From NCBI GenBank assembly GCA_965222535.1, contig OZ244957.1, forward strand, positions 2,046,001-2,110,000: DNA of 64,000 nucleotides. The letters run 5' to 3'. The position numbers and the translations under genes were made by a program. Shown here in pieces: positions 25,020 to 34,560 of the stretch. Position 1 is the stretch's first letter, and each line of letters starts with the position of its first letter. Below the pieces are notes generated by a model, which was not told the origin of the DNA, did not search any database, and was given only the letters and a program-made list of their open reading frames with translations. The DNA is from G965222535 sp965222535 (GTDB lineage: Bacteria > Pseudomonadota > Gammaproteobacteria > HK1).

Positions 25020-26921
25020 TTAATAAGTTAATATTATTTCTATCTGTTTATTTTTCGATGTGATTTTTATAGCTGATTCCAATTCGGTATAGCTTGTAGT
25101 AGGCTTAGGACAGTCGCTTAGATAATAAAGAATGTCAAATTCATCGCCGTGCTGCTCGGCGATTTGTTGGACGATAGGTTGCGTTAAGTTTTCGGTTATG
25201 CAGTAGCAACGGCGGTTGCAGATGGCGATGGGGGTTCCCTTTACTTCATGCAGGGTTAGCGGCAGATCTAAAGTTACGCCGGTTTTTAGCAACACTTCAT
25301 AAAGTAGCGAGTCAAAATTTTTGCGCGTCAGATTGGTTTCGTAGCGTAAAAGACCCTGTTGCGTTGTTTGGGCTAACGGTCGTTGTTCGTCACGGGTTAA
25401 TAACGAATCGCGCACGGTAAAGGCGCGAAAGCCGGTGTCTATTGGTTTATCGGGGTTATCGGCAATAATTTTAGCACCGGCACGGCGAATCCGCTCTTTG
25501 GCAATTTCGGCGATGTTGGCGGGGCGTTTTAATGTTTCTTTACAAAAGGTATGCGCTTCTTTGGATTTTTTGGCACTAATTTCTTCCGCCCACTGCACCA
25601 GTATAAATTTACGGTTACCGCCGTCTTCGGCGTTGAGTTGCATCACGGCATGGGCGGTGGTTGCGGAGCCAGCGAAGAAGTCTAGGATAATTTCATTAAA
25701 ATCACAAAAATGAAAACATATTTTCTTTATAAGATCTATAGGCTTAACTGTTTCAAATCCAACTCCAGCCATCAAATCAAACAAGTCTGCTTTACCTTTT
25801 TCGCTTGTGCCGACACTTTCAGCGAAATTTGACCAAAGAGGATAATATATCCTATTGCTTTCTTCGTTCTTAAAAACTTTCCGGTAAGCTACTTTTTTCA
25901 ATATTACTAGCCGTTCTGTTTCTTTAAGTTTTTTAAAAGTACTTAACCCAATCGTCCATCTATAGTTATCTTTAAGACTAGCCCCTAGAATATCAAAGAC
26001 CATTTTTTCTGATCTCTTAACGCCAATATTTTTTCGCTGTTGTATTTCTTCAAGACGATAATACAAATTTTTTTCGACATAAGAATACTCTTTATTATGA
26101 GAAGACTCCAGTAAAAACGGTTCATGATCTATCATAGAGTTTTTCCCATAACAAAAAATATATTCATCAGACGATTGGAATTTAAATCTTGCCGTTCCAG
26201 CATTCATTGGTTTATTTCTAGCAGTCCATATTATTTTTGCGTAAAAATTATCCTCCCCAAAAATCTCATCACATAGCAGTTTAAGGTTTGCCTGTTCGTT
26301 ATCGTCAATGGAGATGAAAATCACACCATCGTCGCTAAGTAGCTCACGTGCTAACTTCAAACGCGGATACATGAACGCCAACCAACCGGCGTGAAACCTG
26401 CCACGCAATCCATTTTTCAATTCGCTGATTTGGCGCACGCCGTCCTCATCCAACACGCCGGCGGCTTGCAAGTATTCTTTTTGCTTTACGCTGAAGTCAT
26501 CGTTATAAACAAAGTCATCGCCACCGGTGTTATAAGGTGGATCTATATATATCACCTTAATTTTATCCCGATAACTGGTTTGCAACATCCGCAGTACATC
26601 CAAGTTATCACCCTCGATAAACAGATTGCCGGTGGTGTCAAAATCCTTACTTTGTTGCTTATCGGCAACCAGCGTTTTATAACTCGGCACATACACCTGC
26701 GCCTTGGCGGTGTTTTTGCCGGGGAATTGCAATTCATAGCGGTTTTGGTCGTTCACAATATCCAGATCTGCGTCTCGCAACTGATCTATAAATTCCTCTT
26801 TCAGCGCGTAGACATAATAAGGTTTGCCGTCATCGCCTGTCCGTTGTGTTTCCGTTACCGCTTCTGGGAATACTTCTTTAAGTTTAAGTAGCATTTGTCG
26901 TAATGGTGTTTCTTTGCTCAT
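25020..26921 (-). CDS. mod: Type III restriction-modification system methyltransferase (Mod)
   Basis: Adenine-N6 DNA methyltransferase and specificity subunit, 633 residues. The catalytic motif is DPPYNTGGDDF (127-137) and the AdoMet motif ILDFFAGSATTAHAV lies in the C-terminal half, so the order is that of the beta class used by type III Mod. GNLFIEGDNLDVL and VIFISIDDNEQANLK are family landmarks. The central part (about 215-400) is AT-rich and probably contains the target recognition domain, which is often exchanged between strains. ATG follows the res stop directly (TAAATG), so the genes are co-transcribed. The gene appears intact. Confidence 0.95.
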   Translation of the reverse strand: MSKETPLRQMLLKLKEVFPEAVTETQRTGDDGKPYYVYALKEEFIDQLRDADLDIVNDQNRYELQFPGKNTAKAQVYVPSYKTLVADKQQSKDFDTTGNLFIEGDNLDVLRMLQTSYRDKIKVIYIDPPYNTGGDDFVYNDDFSVKQKEYLQAAGVLDEDGVRQISELKNGLRGRFHAGWLAFMYPRLKLARELLSDDGVIFISIDDNEQANLKLLCDEIFGEDNFYAKIIWTARNKPMNAGTARFKFQSSDEYIFCYGKNSMIDHEPFLLESSHNKEYSYVEKNLYYRLEEIQQRKNIGVKRSEKMVFDILGASLKDNYRWTIGLSTFKKLKETERLVILKKVAYRKVFKNEESNRIYYPLWSNFAESVGTSEKGKADLFDLMAGVGFETVKPIDLIKKICFHFCDFNEIILDFFAGSATTAHAVMQLNAEDGGNRKFILVQWAEEISAKKSKEAHTFCKETLKRPANIAEIAKERIRRAGAKIIADNPDKPIDTGFRAFTVRDSLLTRDEQRPLAQTTQQGLLRYETNLTRKNFDSLLYEVLLKTGVTLDLPLTLHEVKGTPIAICNRRCYCITENLTQPIVQQIAEQHGDEFDILYYLSDCPKPTTSYTELESAIKITSKNKQIEIILTY

Positions 26922-29900
26922 TTATTGCCCTCCCACTTCATTAAGCAATCCCAATAATTGGCGATAATTGCTAATGACATTAAACTGTATATCGGCGTTA
27001 ATGCCTTCAAAATATTTTTTCATAAATTCAACGCGCCGCCGCTCTTCATTACGCCACTCGTCCGTGTCGGTTGTTGGCTTTGCTTCGGCGACAAAATAAA
27101 ATTGATTGTCGCTGTTTTGTTTGCGGACAACCAAAGCAAAGTCGGGGTTTATGCCTTTCGGGTGCAGCGGGGTGGGAATGTTCACCGCCCGCGGTATTTT
27201 GGCGAACACGGTGATTTGAGATGAAGCTAAGGCATTTATGCTGATTTCCTTTTCCGGGTCTTTACTGTCATAAGGGGCTATTTCTTCCCATAAGTTGTTA
27301 CCTTGATATTTCTTCAGTTTGTCCAGTTCAATGTATTGGGTGGCGGTGAACTGCTTGTCGCTCAGGGTGACTCTAGTTTCCGGTTCGCGCCAGCCGTTAA
27401 TTTTGTGATAGCGGATATTGTCCACAATGTTTTGGTAAATGACGCTGTTTATGGCTTTTGCCACTTCTTGAACGGCTAAATATGGATTGGTTTTTATGGC
27501 TTTGTATTGTTCTTCTTTAACCTTGGACAAGATGCGGATAATCGTATTACGCGGTAGTTTGGTTTTTTCCGCCAGTTGGTTGAGAAACGCCTTCGCCGGC
27601 ATGTCGCTGGACGGCGATGCTCTGGAAACGCTTTCTTGTGCTTCGGTGTGGGTAAATTCTCCATCTTGTGTGTCAACTTCTATAGTTTCCCGGCTAACAT
27701 ACAATGGCGCGATGCAGTCAATGGCGTTAATTTTTTCCACCGCTTGGTTTTCAAAGTCTTTGGAATACTTGACTTCGTAGATGACTTTTTGATGCAGTAA
27801 TTGCCACAGTGCCTTAAATTGGTTGTAATGCGTCTGGCTGACGCGGTAAGTGCGGGCTTTTCGCTCGCCGCTGCGACCGTCTGTTACATCTGGCTGTTGT
27901 GGTAATTCAGCAGGCAAATCTCCAAGCAGTTTGTTCGCTTCCAAGCCGTTACTGCTGAGTATGCCTTCCATGTTTTGTATTGTCAGCAACCTGCCGTCTT
28001 CATCTATACAACCCGCCTCATGCAGTTGTAGCCATAACTTGCTCGCCCGCAGGACATTAATGCCGTATTGCTTGCACAGAATATCAGAGGTAATTTCTAT
28101 AAAACTGATTTTTGCCGGGTTGCGTCGAGCACTGAGCTCTCTTTGCAACTTACTAATAAATTCGCCATTGCCCAGTGTGAAAACATCCAAGCGGTTCAGA
28201 GCGGAAAATTCGTCGCCGACCTCTTCCTCATCCTGTCGTGCCAGTTCGCTGTTAACGCATATTCGTAACCCTCTGCCGACTTCCTGCACAATGCCAGTTT
28301 CAGAATAAGCGGTGCGCAGTTTGCAGATCTGAAAGACATTCGGATTATCCCAGCCCTCGCGTAAGGCGGAGTGGGCAAAAATAAAACGCAAGTTGTTGTT
28401 TGGGTCTAAAATTTTTTCTTTGTCGCGCAATATCAGTTCGCTGATTTCTTGTTGCAGTTGACGTGCCGTTTCGTCCCCGCGTTCGGCGTTACCCTCGTCT
28501 ATTTTACTGTTGCGTTTGCGGTCGCCCGAAAAATAGCCGCCATGCACTTGCGCCGGTTGCCATTGGTTAAGATAGTCGCGGTAATTATCGGGCACCCCAG
28601 CTTTAATCAGACGCTCTGTGCATTCTTCATAGCAACGCTCAAACAGCCTTTGTAAATAGCCAGCGCTGTCGTTGGTGTCATAGTTGCGATAATCTTTCAC
28701 GCGGTCTATAAAAATAAGCGACAAGCATTTAATTTTAATGTCGCGAGCAAAAAGCTTGCATTCTTTGCTCAGGTGTTTGTCAATGGTGTCGCGTAGCATC
28801 ACTTCGCTGACAATATGCTCGTTTTGTGCTTCTCGCCCAGTGTATTCTCCCAGTTTAATTTCCTTTCCATCAGAAAACCCTACGATTTTTTCACGTTGGT
28901 TAATTCTCGTAACACGCAAGTCTTGGTAGGTTTGGTTTTTTGTTTTAGCGTGTAATTCGCCTTTGCTGTTTTCTTTTTCTACGCCTGTTCTGACATACAC
29001 CGGTTTGCCGTTTTTGTCTGCCGCTTCCAGTTCCACAACGCTGTCTTTCAATAACCGCCGCACACCAATAAACGCCGAGTCGGTTTGACCAGTTTTATAA
29101 TCGGTAACGGTGATGTTCTTAACCAGTTTTTTGCTGAACGCATCATAGGAATCCAACACATAAACCAGGTTTTTTATTTGCCCTTCACGAAAGGTAGCGG
29201 AATAACGCAACGCAAACAAGGGGGTGAAATCTTTTATTCTCGCCGTTGTTTGCGCGCCTTCAACACGCTGCGGCTCATCAATGATTAAAACGGGGTGTTT
29301 GGCGGCAATGGCAGCCATTGGCGTTTTTGCATTATCGGCATAAAACCCTTCTAACTCTTGATTAATCACATTTTTGGCGGAATTAAAGGCGTGGTTAGTC
29401 ATAATCAGCACCGTGAGACATTGGCTATGCACAAAACTCATCACGCCAGACGGCGGCGATTTGCGCCCTTTTTTGCTTTTTGCCGGTGCCATTTCATAAA
29501 CCTTGATGCGTTGATGATAAAGGCGCTCAAAATATGATTGGGTGGTGTCAAAGGATTTTTTAATGCCCTCTTTGATGGCGATGGAAGGAACAATGATCAC
29601 AAAATACATGAGGCTGTGTTGTTTATGCAACTCAAATATCGTGTTAATGAATGTAAATGTTTTACCAGTGCCGGTTTCCATTTGAGTATCCAATACCAAA
29701 TAATCCTCTTCTGCAATATTGAGTTTATTGGCTCGGATGTTATTGCGTTTTTGTATAGCATGTAAATTATTTTTCAATGTATCCGCTAATTGCCGAAAAT
29801 ATTTCGTAGGTGGTGTTTCCGTCCTCTCAGGGGTTGCCATCGAATTATTTGTTAACCGGAGTTTGTTGTTTGGCTGCTGATATTTACTAATGCCCACCCC

Positions 29901-29972
29901 ATGAAATATATCCACAACCGCTGCTACCGCGTCCTTTTGAAATTTTTGTTGTTTATATTGAAATTGACGCAT
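26922..29972 (-). CDS. res: Type III restriction-modification system restriction subunit (Res)
   Basis: ATP-dependent helicase/endonuclease subunit, 1016 residues. Walker A is METGTGKT (98-105), the DEAD-type box is IIDEPQRVEG, and the helicase C-terminal motif is FAHSALREGWDNPNVFQICK with EVGRGLRI. The C-terminal nuclease motif is NPDFALVV...FYFVAEAKPTTD, a PD-(D/E)XK arrangement. The N-terminus MRQFQYKQQKFQKDAV is typical. The start ATG lies 10 bases after the stop of an IS481-type transposase remnant, and its AAGGA ribosome site overlaps that stop codon. The order res then mod is the reverse of the usual type III operon. Confidence 0.95.
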   Translation of the reverse strand: MRQFQYKQQKFQKDAVAAVVDIFHGVGISKYQQPNNKLRLTNNSMATPERTETPPTKYFRQLADTLKNNLHAIQKRNNIRANKLNIAEEDYLVLDTQMETGTGKTFTFINTIFELHKQHSLMYFVIIVPSIAIKEGIKKSFDTTQSYFERLYHQRIKVYEMAPAKSKKGRKSPPSGVMSFVHSQCLTVLIMTNHAFNSAKNVINQELEGFYADNAKTPMAAIAAKHPVLIIDEPQRVEGAQTTARIKDFTPLFALRYSATFREGQIKNLVYVLDSYDAFSKKLVKNITVTDYKTGQTDSAFIGVRRLLKDSVVELEAADKNGKPVYVRTGVEKENSKGELHAKTKNQTYQDLRVTRINQREKIVGFSDGKEIKLGEYTGREAQNEHIVSEVMLRDTIDKHLSKECKLFARDIKIKCLSLIFIDRVKDYRNYDTNDSAGYLQRLFERCYEECTERLIKAGVPDNYRDYLNQWQPAQVHGGYFSGDRKRNSKIDEGNAERGDETARQLQQEISELILRDKEKILDPNNNLRFIFAHSALREGWDNPNVFQICKLRTAYSETGIVQEVGRGLRICVNSELARQDEEEVGDEFSALNRLDVFTLGNGEFISKLQRELSARRNPAKISFIEITSDILCKQYGINVLRASKLWLQLHEAGCIDEDGRLLTIQNMEGILSSNGLEANKLLGDLPAELPQQPDVTDGRSGERKARTYRVSQTHYNQFKALWQLLHQKVIYEVKYSKDFENQAVEKINAIDCIAPLYVSRETIEVDTQDGEFTHTEAQESVSRASPSSDMPAKAFLNQLAEKTKLPRNTIIRILSKVKEEQYKAIKTNPYLAVQEVAKAINSVIYQNIVDNIRYHKINGWREPETRVTLSDKQFTATQYIELDKLKKYQGNNLWEEIAPYDSKDPEKEISINALASSQITVFAKIPRAVNIPTPLHPKGINPDFALVVRKQNSDNQFYFVAEAKPTTDTDEWRNEERRRVEFMKKYFEGINADIQFNVISNYRQLLGLLNEVGGQ

Positions 29973-29982
29973 TTGATAATCC

Positions 29983-30591
29983 TTACATGTCGGGGTGCGT
30001 GAAGTTGTGGTGGTGTTTTTTGAACAAATGAGGCGGTTTTTGTTGCCACTGTTGCATAGCGAGAAGAGGGGATAGGTGGCCTAAGGATTTCTAAGGGATG
30101 GAATGATTGTAGAGTCTAACATAGCGAAGGATAGTTTGAGACAGGGGTTGAGAGGAGTCGAAGCGGTAGGTATTGAGGATTTCCACGATATGCCCATTGA
30201 AGCGCTCAATCATCCCATTGGTTTGCGGGTGCCGGGGGTTGATGAGGCGATGCACGATATTGTGAACCTGGCGCGTTTTATCAAAGGGATGCCGCCCGGT
30301 GGGCTGCCGTTCACCATTGACACAGAAACGGTCGGTAAATTACCTTGCCGTTGTCGGTAAGGATTTTACTGTTATTTGCTCTTGTGCAGGGGAGAGATTG
30401 GCGTGGATGGTATGCGGGCAGGGACGCCTCGGGCCTCAGCAGTGCCTTGGCGCTTGCGCCACTTGGCTACCGTGTGGCGGTTGAGATGATAAATGCCGGC
30501 CAGCTCTTTGTTGGTGAGAGGCCGGCTGGGCTTGACGTTCTCGGCGGATAGCCGGTGAGGTGCGTGCATTTTTGTGGAGTTGAAGGTTCAT
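29983..30591 (-). pseudogene. IS481-family transposase, internally deleted and frameshifted
   Basis: On the minus strand an N-terminal HTH part starts at ATG 30589-30591 with MNLQLHKNARTSPAIRRE; another frame reads LTNKELAGIYHLNRHTVAKW. After an internal deletion the catalytic C-terminal part appears: FTDRFCVNGERQPTGRHPFD, HRLINPRHPQTNGMIERFNG (containing the final catalytic glutamate), then LRYVRLYNHSIP, ending KKHHHNFTHPDM and TAA at 29983-29985. This fits IS481-type integrase-core transposases. The middle third, including the first aspartate, is gone. It ends directly upstream of res. Confidence 0.8.
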
Positions 30592-30618
30592 CGTTTCGGT
30601 GCTTCGAAAATGTTTGAT

Positions 30619-30673
30619 GTAAGGGAAGCGGACGCCAGTCGCCCTACGGGCTCCTTTCTTCCGCTTCCCTTAC
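30619..30673. repeat. 13-bp inverted repeat
   Basis: GTAAGGGAAGCGG at 30619-30631 recurs inverted as CCGCTTCCCTTAC at 30661-30673 with a 29-base loop. It could be a terminator stem or the ends of a tiny element. It lies about 30 bases beyond the IS481 remnant. Confidence 0.6.
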
Positions 30674-30952
30674 CAACTGCCCTAATACCTCTCTCGCCAA
30701 GAATAGAGGATGGCTACGGATGGGTACATAATGAGGCGGCATGGGACAGTTTAGGTTTTCGAGTTTCATGATAGTTTTCATCCCCCTACTATGAACAAAA
30801 CACCGATTAGAAATACATCCCCTGTTCAGACTCATTTCATATTGGACAAGGCTGTTTCCTGCATCTTCAAGTAACATGAGTATATAATACAAGGTCTGGT
30901 AATGGCGCAACGCTTCAGTTACGCCATCAGACAACTTTTTTGAGTCATCTTT

Positions 30953-30992
30953 GCACATCGGAAAGCTGGCGAGGCTGGTCTTTCAAGGTGCC
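30953..30992 (+). repeat. Palindromic element, degenerate palindrome
   Basis: GCACATCGGAAAGCTGGCG to GGTCTTTCAAGGTGCC retains the arm and loop order of the family with several substitutions. It lies about 60 bases upstream of ndk. Confidence 0.6.
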
Positions 30993-31051
30993 CTCACATT
31001 AGCACTTGTCGGCTGAATTCCCGACCTGAAGCTACCCCCCAAGGATCCACG

Positions 31052-31477
31052 ATGGCTACTTTGCGTACACTGTCGATTATCAAACCTGATGCGGTGGCGA
31101 ATAACTTCATTGGCCAGATCTACAGCCGTTTTGAGGCAGCTGGCCTGCGCATTGTCGCCGCCAGAATGATCCGTTTGTCGCGCCTGCAGGCGGAAGCGTT
31201 TTATGCTGTTCACCGCGATCGTCCGTTCTTTGACGAATTGGTTACTTATATGCAATCGGGGCCCATCATGGTGCAGGTGCTGGAAGGTGAGAATGCGATC
31301 GACACCCATCGGCGGATCATGGGCGCAACCGATCCGCAAAAAGCTGCTCCTGGCACCATTCGCGCTGATTTCGCCAAAGATGTCACCGCCAATGCGGTGC
31401 ACGGCTCAGACGCACAGGCAACTGCCGAAACCGAGATTGGGTTCTTCTTTGGCAGTTGTGATGTCCATGGTCGTTGA
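31052..31477 (+). CDS. ndk: Nucleoside diphosphate kinase
   Basis: Transfers the gamma-phosphate from ATP to nucleoside diphosphates through a phosphohistidine. The 141 residues include the N-terminal LSIIKPDAVANNFIGQI, the nucleotide-binding ENAIDTHRRIMGATDP, and the active-site NAVHGSDA with the catalytic histidine at 117. It ends GFFFGSCDVHGR, close to the usual bacterial length. AAGGA precedes the ATG. It stands alone with short flanks. Confidence 0.97.
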   Translation: MATLRTLSIIKPDAVANNFIGQIYSRFEAAGLRIVAARMIRLSRLQAEAFYAVHRDRPFFDELVTYMQSGPIMVQVLEGENAIDTHRRIMGATDPQKAAPGTIRADFAKDVTANAVHGSDAQATAETEIGFFFGSCDVHGR

Positions 31478-31641
31478 GCACCCTCGCCAGAGCATGCAAG
31501 GCGCATTTTGCGTACCCAACAGCGCGCCAAGCCGCCTTGGACAGAAACCTATTCCACCGCCAGCCAGCGGGTCGCTGCTTTACCAAGCACTGGACGATCC
31601 TAGTGTCCATGATAACGAATGATTTATCCTGACGTTAACTC

Positions 31642-32895
31642 ATGACCCAAGCGCTCACCAGCCAGCGGTTATGCGCCGCTGATGATTGGCGTTTACGAAT
31701 GTTAGGCGCACGCTGGAAGAGATGCCTCCCCGTGCGCGGAAGCGCCACGCTCAGCGCCATCGTTACTGGTTGGCTGGTGCTGCTGCTGTTGCTGCTTTGT
31801 GTGACGCCGGCTGGCGTGTCAGCAGCGATAATCCCTAAACCGCCAACCGTTGCCGCACGCGCTTTCTTACTGCTGGATTTCGACACCAATGCGATACTGA
31901 TGGAGCACAATATCAACCAACGTGTAGAGCCCGCCAGCCTGACCAAAATGCTGACCTCTTACGTCGCGTTTTGGGAGTTGAAGCAGGGGCGAATGGCACT
32001 GTCTGATACCACTTTGGTCAGTAAAAAGGCTTGGAAGACGGGTGGTTCACGGATGTTTATCGAAGTCAACAAATGGGTGTCGATAGAGGATCTGCTGTAT
32101 GGCGTGATCGTCCAATCGGGAAACGATGCCAGCGTCGCTCTGGCGGAGCATATTGCCGGTGATGAGGATAGCTTTGCCGATGTGATGAATCGCCATGCGC
32201 AGCGGTTAGGGGCAAATAGCAGCAATTTCACCAACGCTTCTGGGTTACCGCATGAAATGCATTACACCACCGTGCGCGATATCGCGATTCTCGTCCAAGC
32301 GATGATTCGCGATTTCCCCGAATACTATCCGATACATGCCGAATCAAGCTTTACCTATAACAATATCACGCAGCCCAACCGCAACCCGCTGCTGGGCAAA
32401 GTGCTTGGGGTTGATGGCCTGAAGACTGGCTACACGCGAGCGGCGGGCTATTGTTTGGCGACCTCGGCGAAACGTGATCGAATGCGCTTGATCGCGGTCG
32501 TCATGGGAGCCAAAACCAGCCGTGCGCGGGCGCAGCAGACGCGCGCCATGTTGCAATACGGCTTTCGTTTCTTTGACACCCAGCAACTCTTTGCTGCAAA
32601 CCAGCCGGTTACCGCGGTTAAATTATGGAAAGGGCAACAGGAGACGCTCAGTCTCGGCCTTTTGCAACCCGTGGTATTGACCCTTCAGCGTGGTCAACAC
32701 CAGCATATTGGTGCTGAAATAGGGACCAGCGCGCCGATCGCGGCACCAGTGAACAAAGGCGATGTCCTAGGTAAACTACGCCTTCAGCTTGATGGACTGG
32801 TGCTGGCGGAGCGCGATCTGGTTGCCATCGACAGCGCCGCTCGGGGCAGCTTCTGGCGACGCTTCAGCGATCATGTGAAGCTATGGTTTGAGTAA
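31642..32895 (+). CDS. dacA: D-alanyl-D-alanine carboxypeptidase (PBP5/6-type)
   Basis: Penicillin-binding protein that trims the terminal D-alanine of murein pentapeptides. The three active-site motifs are SLTK (99-102), SGN (159-161) and KTG (261-263). The C-terminal PBP5 domain follows, ending in an amphipathic tail (WRRFSDHVKLWFE) that tethers the protein to the outer face of the inner membrane. The signal region (VLLLLLLCVTPAGVSA) is preceded by an unusually long basic leader of about 40 residues; ATG 31699 is an alternative start. The gene overlaps lipB. In many gammaproteobacteria ybeD and lipA complete this cluster; neither is present here. Confidence 0.94.
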   Translation: MTQALTSQRLCAADDWRLRMLGARWKRCLPVRGSATLSAIVTGWLVLLLLLLCVTPAGVSAAIIPKPPTVAARAFLLLDFDTNAILMEHNINQRVEPASLTKMLTSYVAFWELKQGRMALSDTTLVSKKAWKTGGSRMFIEVNKWVSIEDLLYGVIVQSGNDASVALAEHIAGDEDSFADVMNRHAQRLGANSSNFTNASGLPHEMHYTTVRDIAILVQAMIRDFPEYYPIHAESSFTYNNITQPNRNPLLGKVLGVDGLKTGYTRAAGYCLATSAKRDRMRLIAVVMGAKTSRARAQQTRAMLQYGFRFFDTQQLFAANQPVTAVKLWKGQQETLSLGLLQPVVLTLQRGQHQHIGAEIGTSAPIAAPVNKGDVLGKLRLQLDGLVLAERDLVAIDSAARGSFWRRFSDHVKLWFE

Positions 32896-33620
32896 TGGTT
32901 GTCAGCACAACCATTCGCCACCTTCCCCCGTATCAAGCGGCACCCAAGAGCGCCGGTTTGCCTCTGAGCGTCCGCTATTGTGGTCGAGTAGCGTACCGCA
33001 CGATGTGGGACGCACAGCAGCAGCATACCCAGCGACGCGCCGCCGCAGGCGGCAATGAGTTGTGGTTAGTTGAACATCAGCCGGTGTTTACGTTAGGACG
33101 TGCAGCACGGCGTGAGCACCTTCTCAATACCGGCCCTATCCCAGTTGTGCAATCCGATCGCGGCGGGCAGGTTACCTACCATGGCCCCGGTCAGCTGATC
33201 GTCTATATGTTGCTGAACCTTGATCACATCGGACTTGGGATCAAGGGCTTGGTGACGCAGGCCGAGCAAGCCGTGATCGATCTGTTAGGAGGTTATGGAT
33301 TGGCGGCTAAGCGTCGCCACAAAGCCCCTGGAGTCTATGTTAAAAGCCGTAAAATAGCGGCGCTGGGGATGCGTGTACGGCATCGTTGTACGTACCACGG
33401 ACTGGCGCTCAATGTCGCCATGGACCTGTCGCCGTTTCACCGCATCCACCCTTGCGGGTACCCCGGTCTTGAGGTTACTGACTTGGCGTCAGAAGGAATC
33501 TGCTGCACTATTGACGGCGTCGCCGCAAGCCTCAGCATGATCCTCGCAGCAAAGCTCGGGTTTGCTCCTCCAACCAAGGCGGCATTGCCATTCGGTGAAG
33601 CATCCAATGACTTACGGTGA
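32895..33620 (+). CDS. lipB: Octanoyl-[acyl-carrier-protein] protein transferase
   Basis: Moves octanoate from ACP to lipoyl domains, the first step of endogenous lipoate synthesis. The 241 residues contain DRGGQVTYHGPGQLIVY, the conserved lysine in RKIAALGMR (K153), TYHGLALNV, and the catalytic cysteine in HPCGYPGLEV (C187). The start ATG overlaps the dacA stop (TAATG), so translation is coupled. The N-terminus carries about 20 extra residues. lipA is not in this window. Confidence 0.95.
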   Translation: MVVSTTIRHLPPYQAAPKSAGLPLSVRYCGRVAYRTMWDAQQQHTQRRAAAGGNELWLVEHQPVFTLGRAARREHLLNTGPIPVVQSDRGGQVTYHGPGQLIVYMLLNLDHIGLGIKGLVTQAEQAVIDLLGGYGLAAKRRHKAPGVYVKSRKIAALGMRVRHRCTYHGLALNVAMDLSPFHRIHPCGYPGLEVTDLASEGICCTIDGVAASLSMILAAKLGFAPPTKAALPFGEASNDLR

Positions 33621-33627
33621 CGGCTAA

Positions 33628-34560
33628 ATGGTCCGCTTTTTGTTATCCCGAATAGCCAACGCGATGGGGGTGATCATCGGCGTATGCTGCATCGTTTTTG
33701 CCTTGATTCACCTGATCCCTGGCGATCCGGTTGAGGCCATGCTGGGAGAACATGCGCATGCCGCCGATCGGGAAGCCTTGCGCGATGCACTGGGACTCAA
33801 TCGCCCTCTGTCAGAGCAATTAACCGATTACTTGTTGGGCGTCATGCACGCCGATCTGGGTCATTCTCTGCACTCCAAGCGTGCGGTTGCGCAAGAGTTG
33901 CTGGCACGCTTGCCAGCAACGATTGAATTGGCGCTCGCGGCCATTGTGGTGGTGTTGGTAATATCCTTGCCGCTAGGGGTGTTGGCGGCGATGCGCCCCG
34001 GCTCTTTTTGGGATGCAACGGCCAGTACGTTTGCGGTACTTGGCATTGCGGTGCCCAATTTTATCGCGGGGCCGTTATTGGTGTTGGTGTTCTCGCTATG
34101 GCTGGGCTGGTTTCCGATAAGCGGTCGCCAAGGGTTGGCCTCGCTTGTGTTGCCTGCGCTGACGCTGGGATCAGCATTGGCACCCATCCTGACGCGGATG
34201 GTGCGCTCATCATTACTCGAAGTGATGCAGGAAAACTATATCCGCACCGCACGCGCTAAAGGACTGAGTCAGATACGCGTGGTCATCTGGCACGCATTGC
34301 CAAATGCGATGTTGCCAATCATTACGATCATCGGCTTGCAGTTCGGCACTCTGCTTGGAGGTGCCGTGATCACCGAAGTGATTTTCGCTTGGGAAGGGAT
34401 CGGTCATCTGACCATTGAGTCCATCCAGCGCCGCGATTACCCCATGCTTCAGGGCTGTATATTGTTGATCAGCGTCGCTTACGTGTTCGTCAATATGAGC
34501 ACCGATATACTCTATGCAGTACTTGACCCTCGCATTCGCTTATACCACGAGGCGGGCTGA
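33628..34560 (+). CDS. Peptide-type ABC transporter permease (DppB-like), orphan
   Basis: 310 residues with six predicted helices. FALIHLIPGDPVEAMLGEHA is the DppB signature, and the coupling loop is LEVMQENYIRTARAKGLSQ. It lies 7 bases after lipB and overlaps the next permease (TGATG). No binding protein or ATPase is adjacent, so it must use components encoded elsewhere, possibly the ATPases at 10908-12862. It is not closely similar to the permease at 9134-10078. Confidence 0.9.
   Translation: MVRFLLSRIANAMGVIIGVCCIVFALIHLIPGDPVEAMLGEHAHAADREALRDALGLNRPLSEQLTDYLLGVMHADLGHSLHSKRAVAQELLARLPATIELALAAIVVVLVISLPLGVLAAMRPGSFWDATASTFAVLGIAVPNFIAGPLLVLVFSLWLGWFPISGRQGLASLVLPALTLGSALAPILTRMVRSSLLEVMQENYIRTARAKGLSQIRVVIWHALPNAMLPIITIIGLQFGTLLGGAVITEVIFAWEGIGHLTIESIQRRDYPMLQGCILLISVAYVFVNMSTDILYAVLDPRIRLYHEAG

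Larger units (their letters stand above)
30592..31051. other. Gap upstream of ndk
   Basis: Holds an inverted repeat at 30619-30673 and a degenerate palindrome at 30953-30992. A minus-strand frame at 30644-30958 (104 codons, starting MCKDDSKKLSDGVTEAL) matches no family I know; it may be a gene fragment. Confidence 0.4.

Noticed and set aside
30644..30958. 104-codon minus-strand frame before ndk
   Set aside because: Not listed as a gene because it has no recognisable family and its 3' part overlaps an inverted repeat; it could be a fragment.
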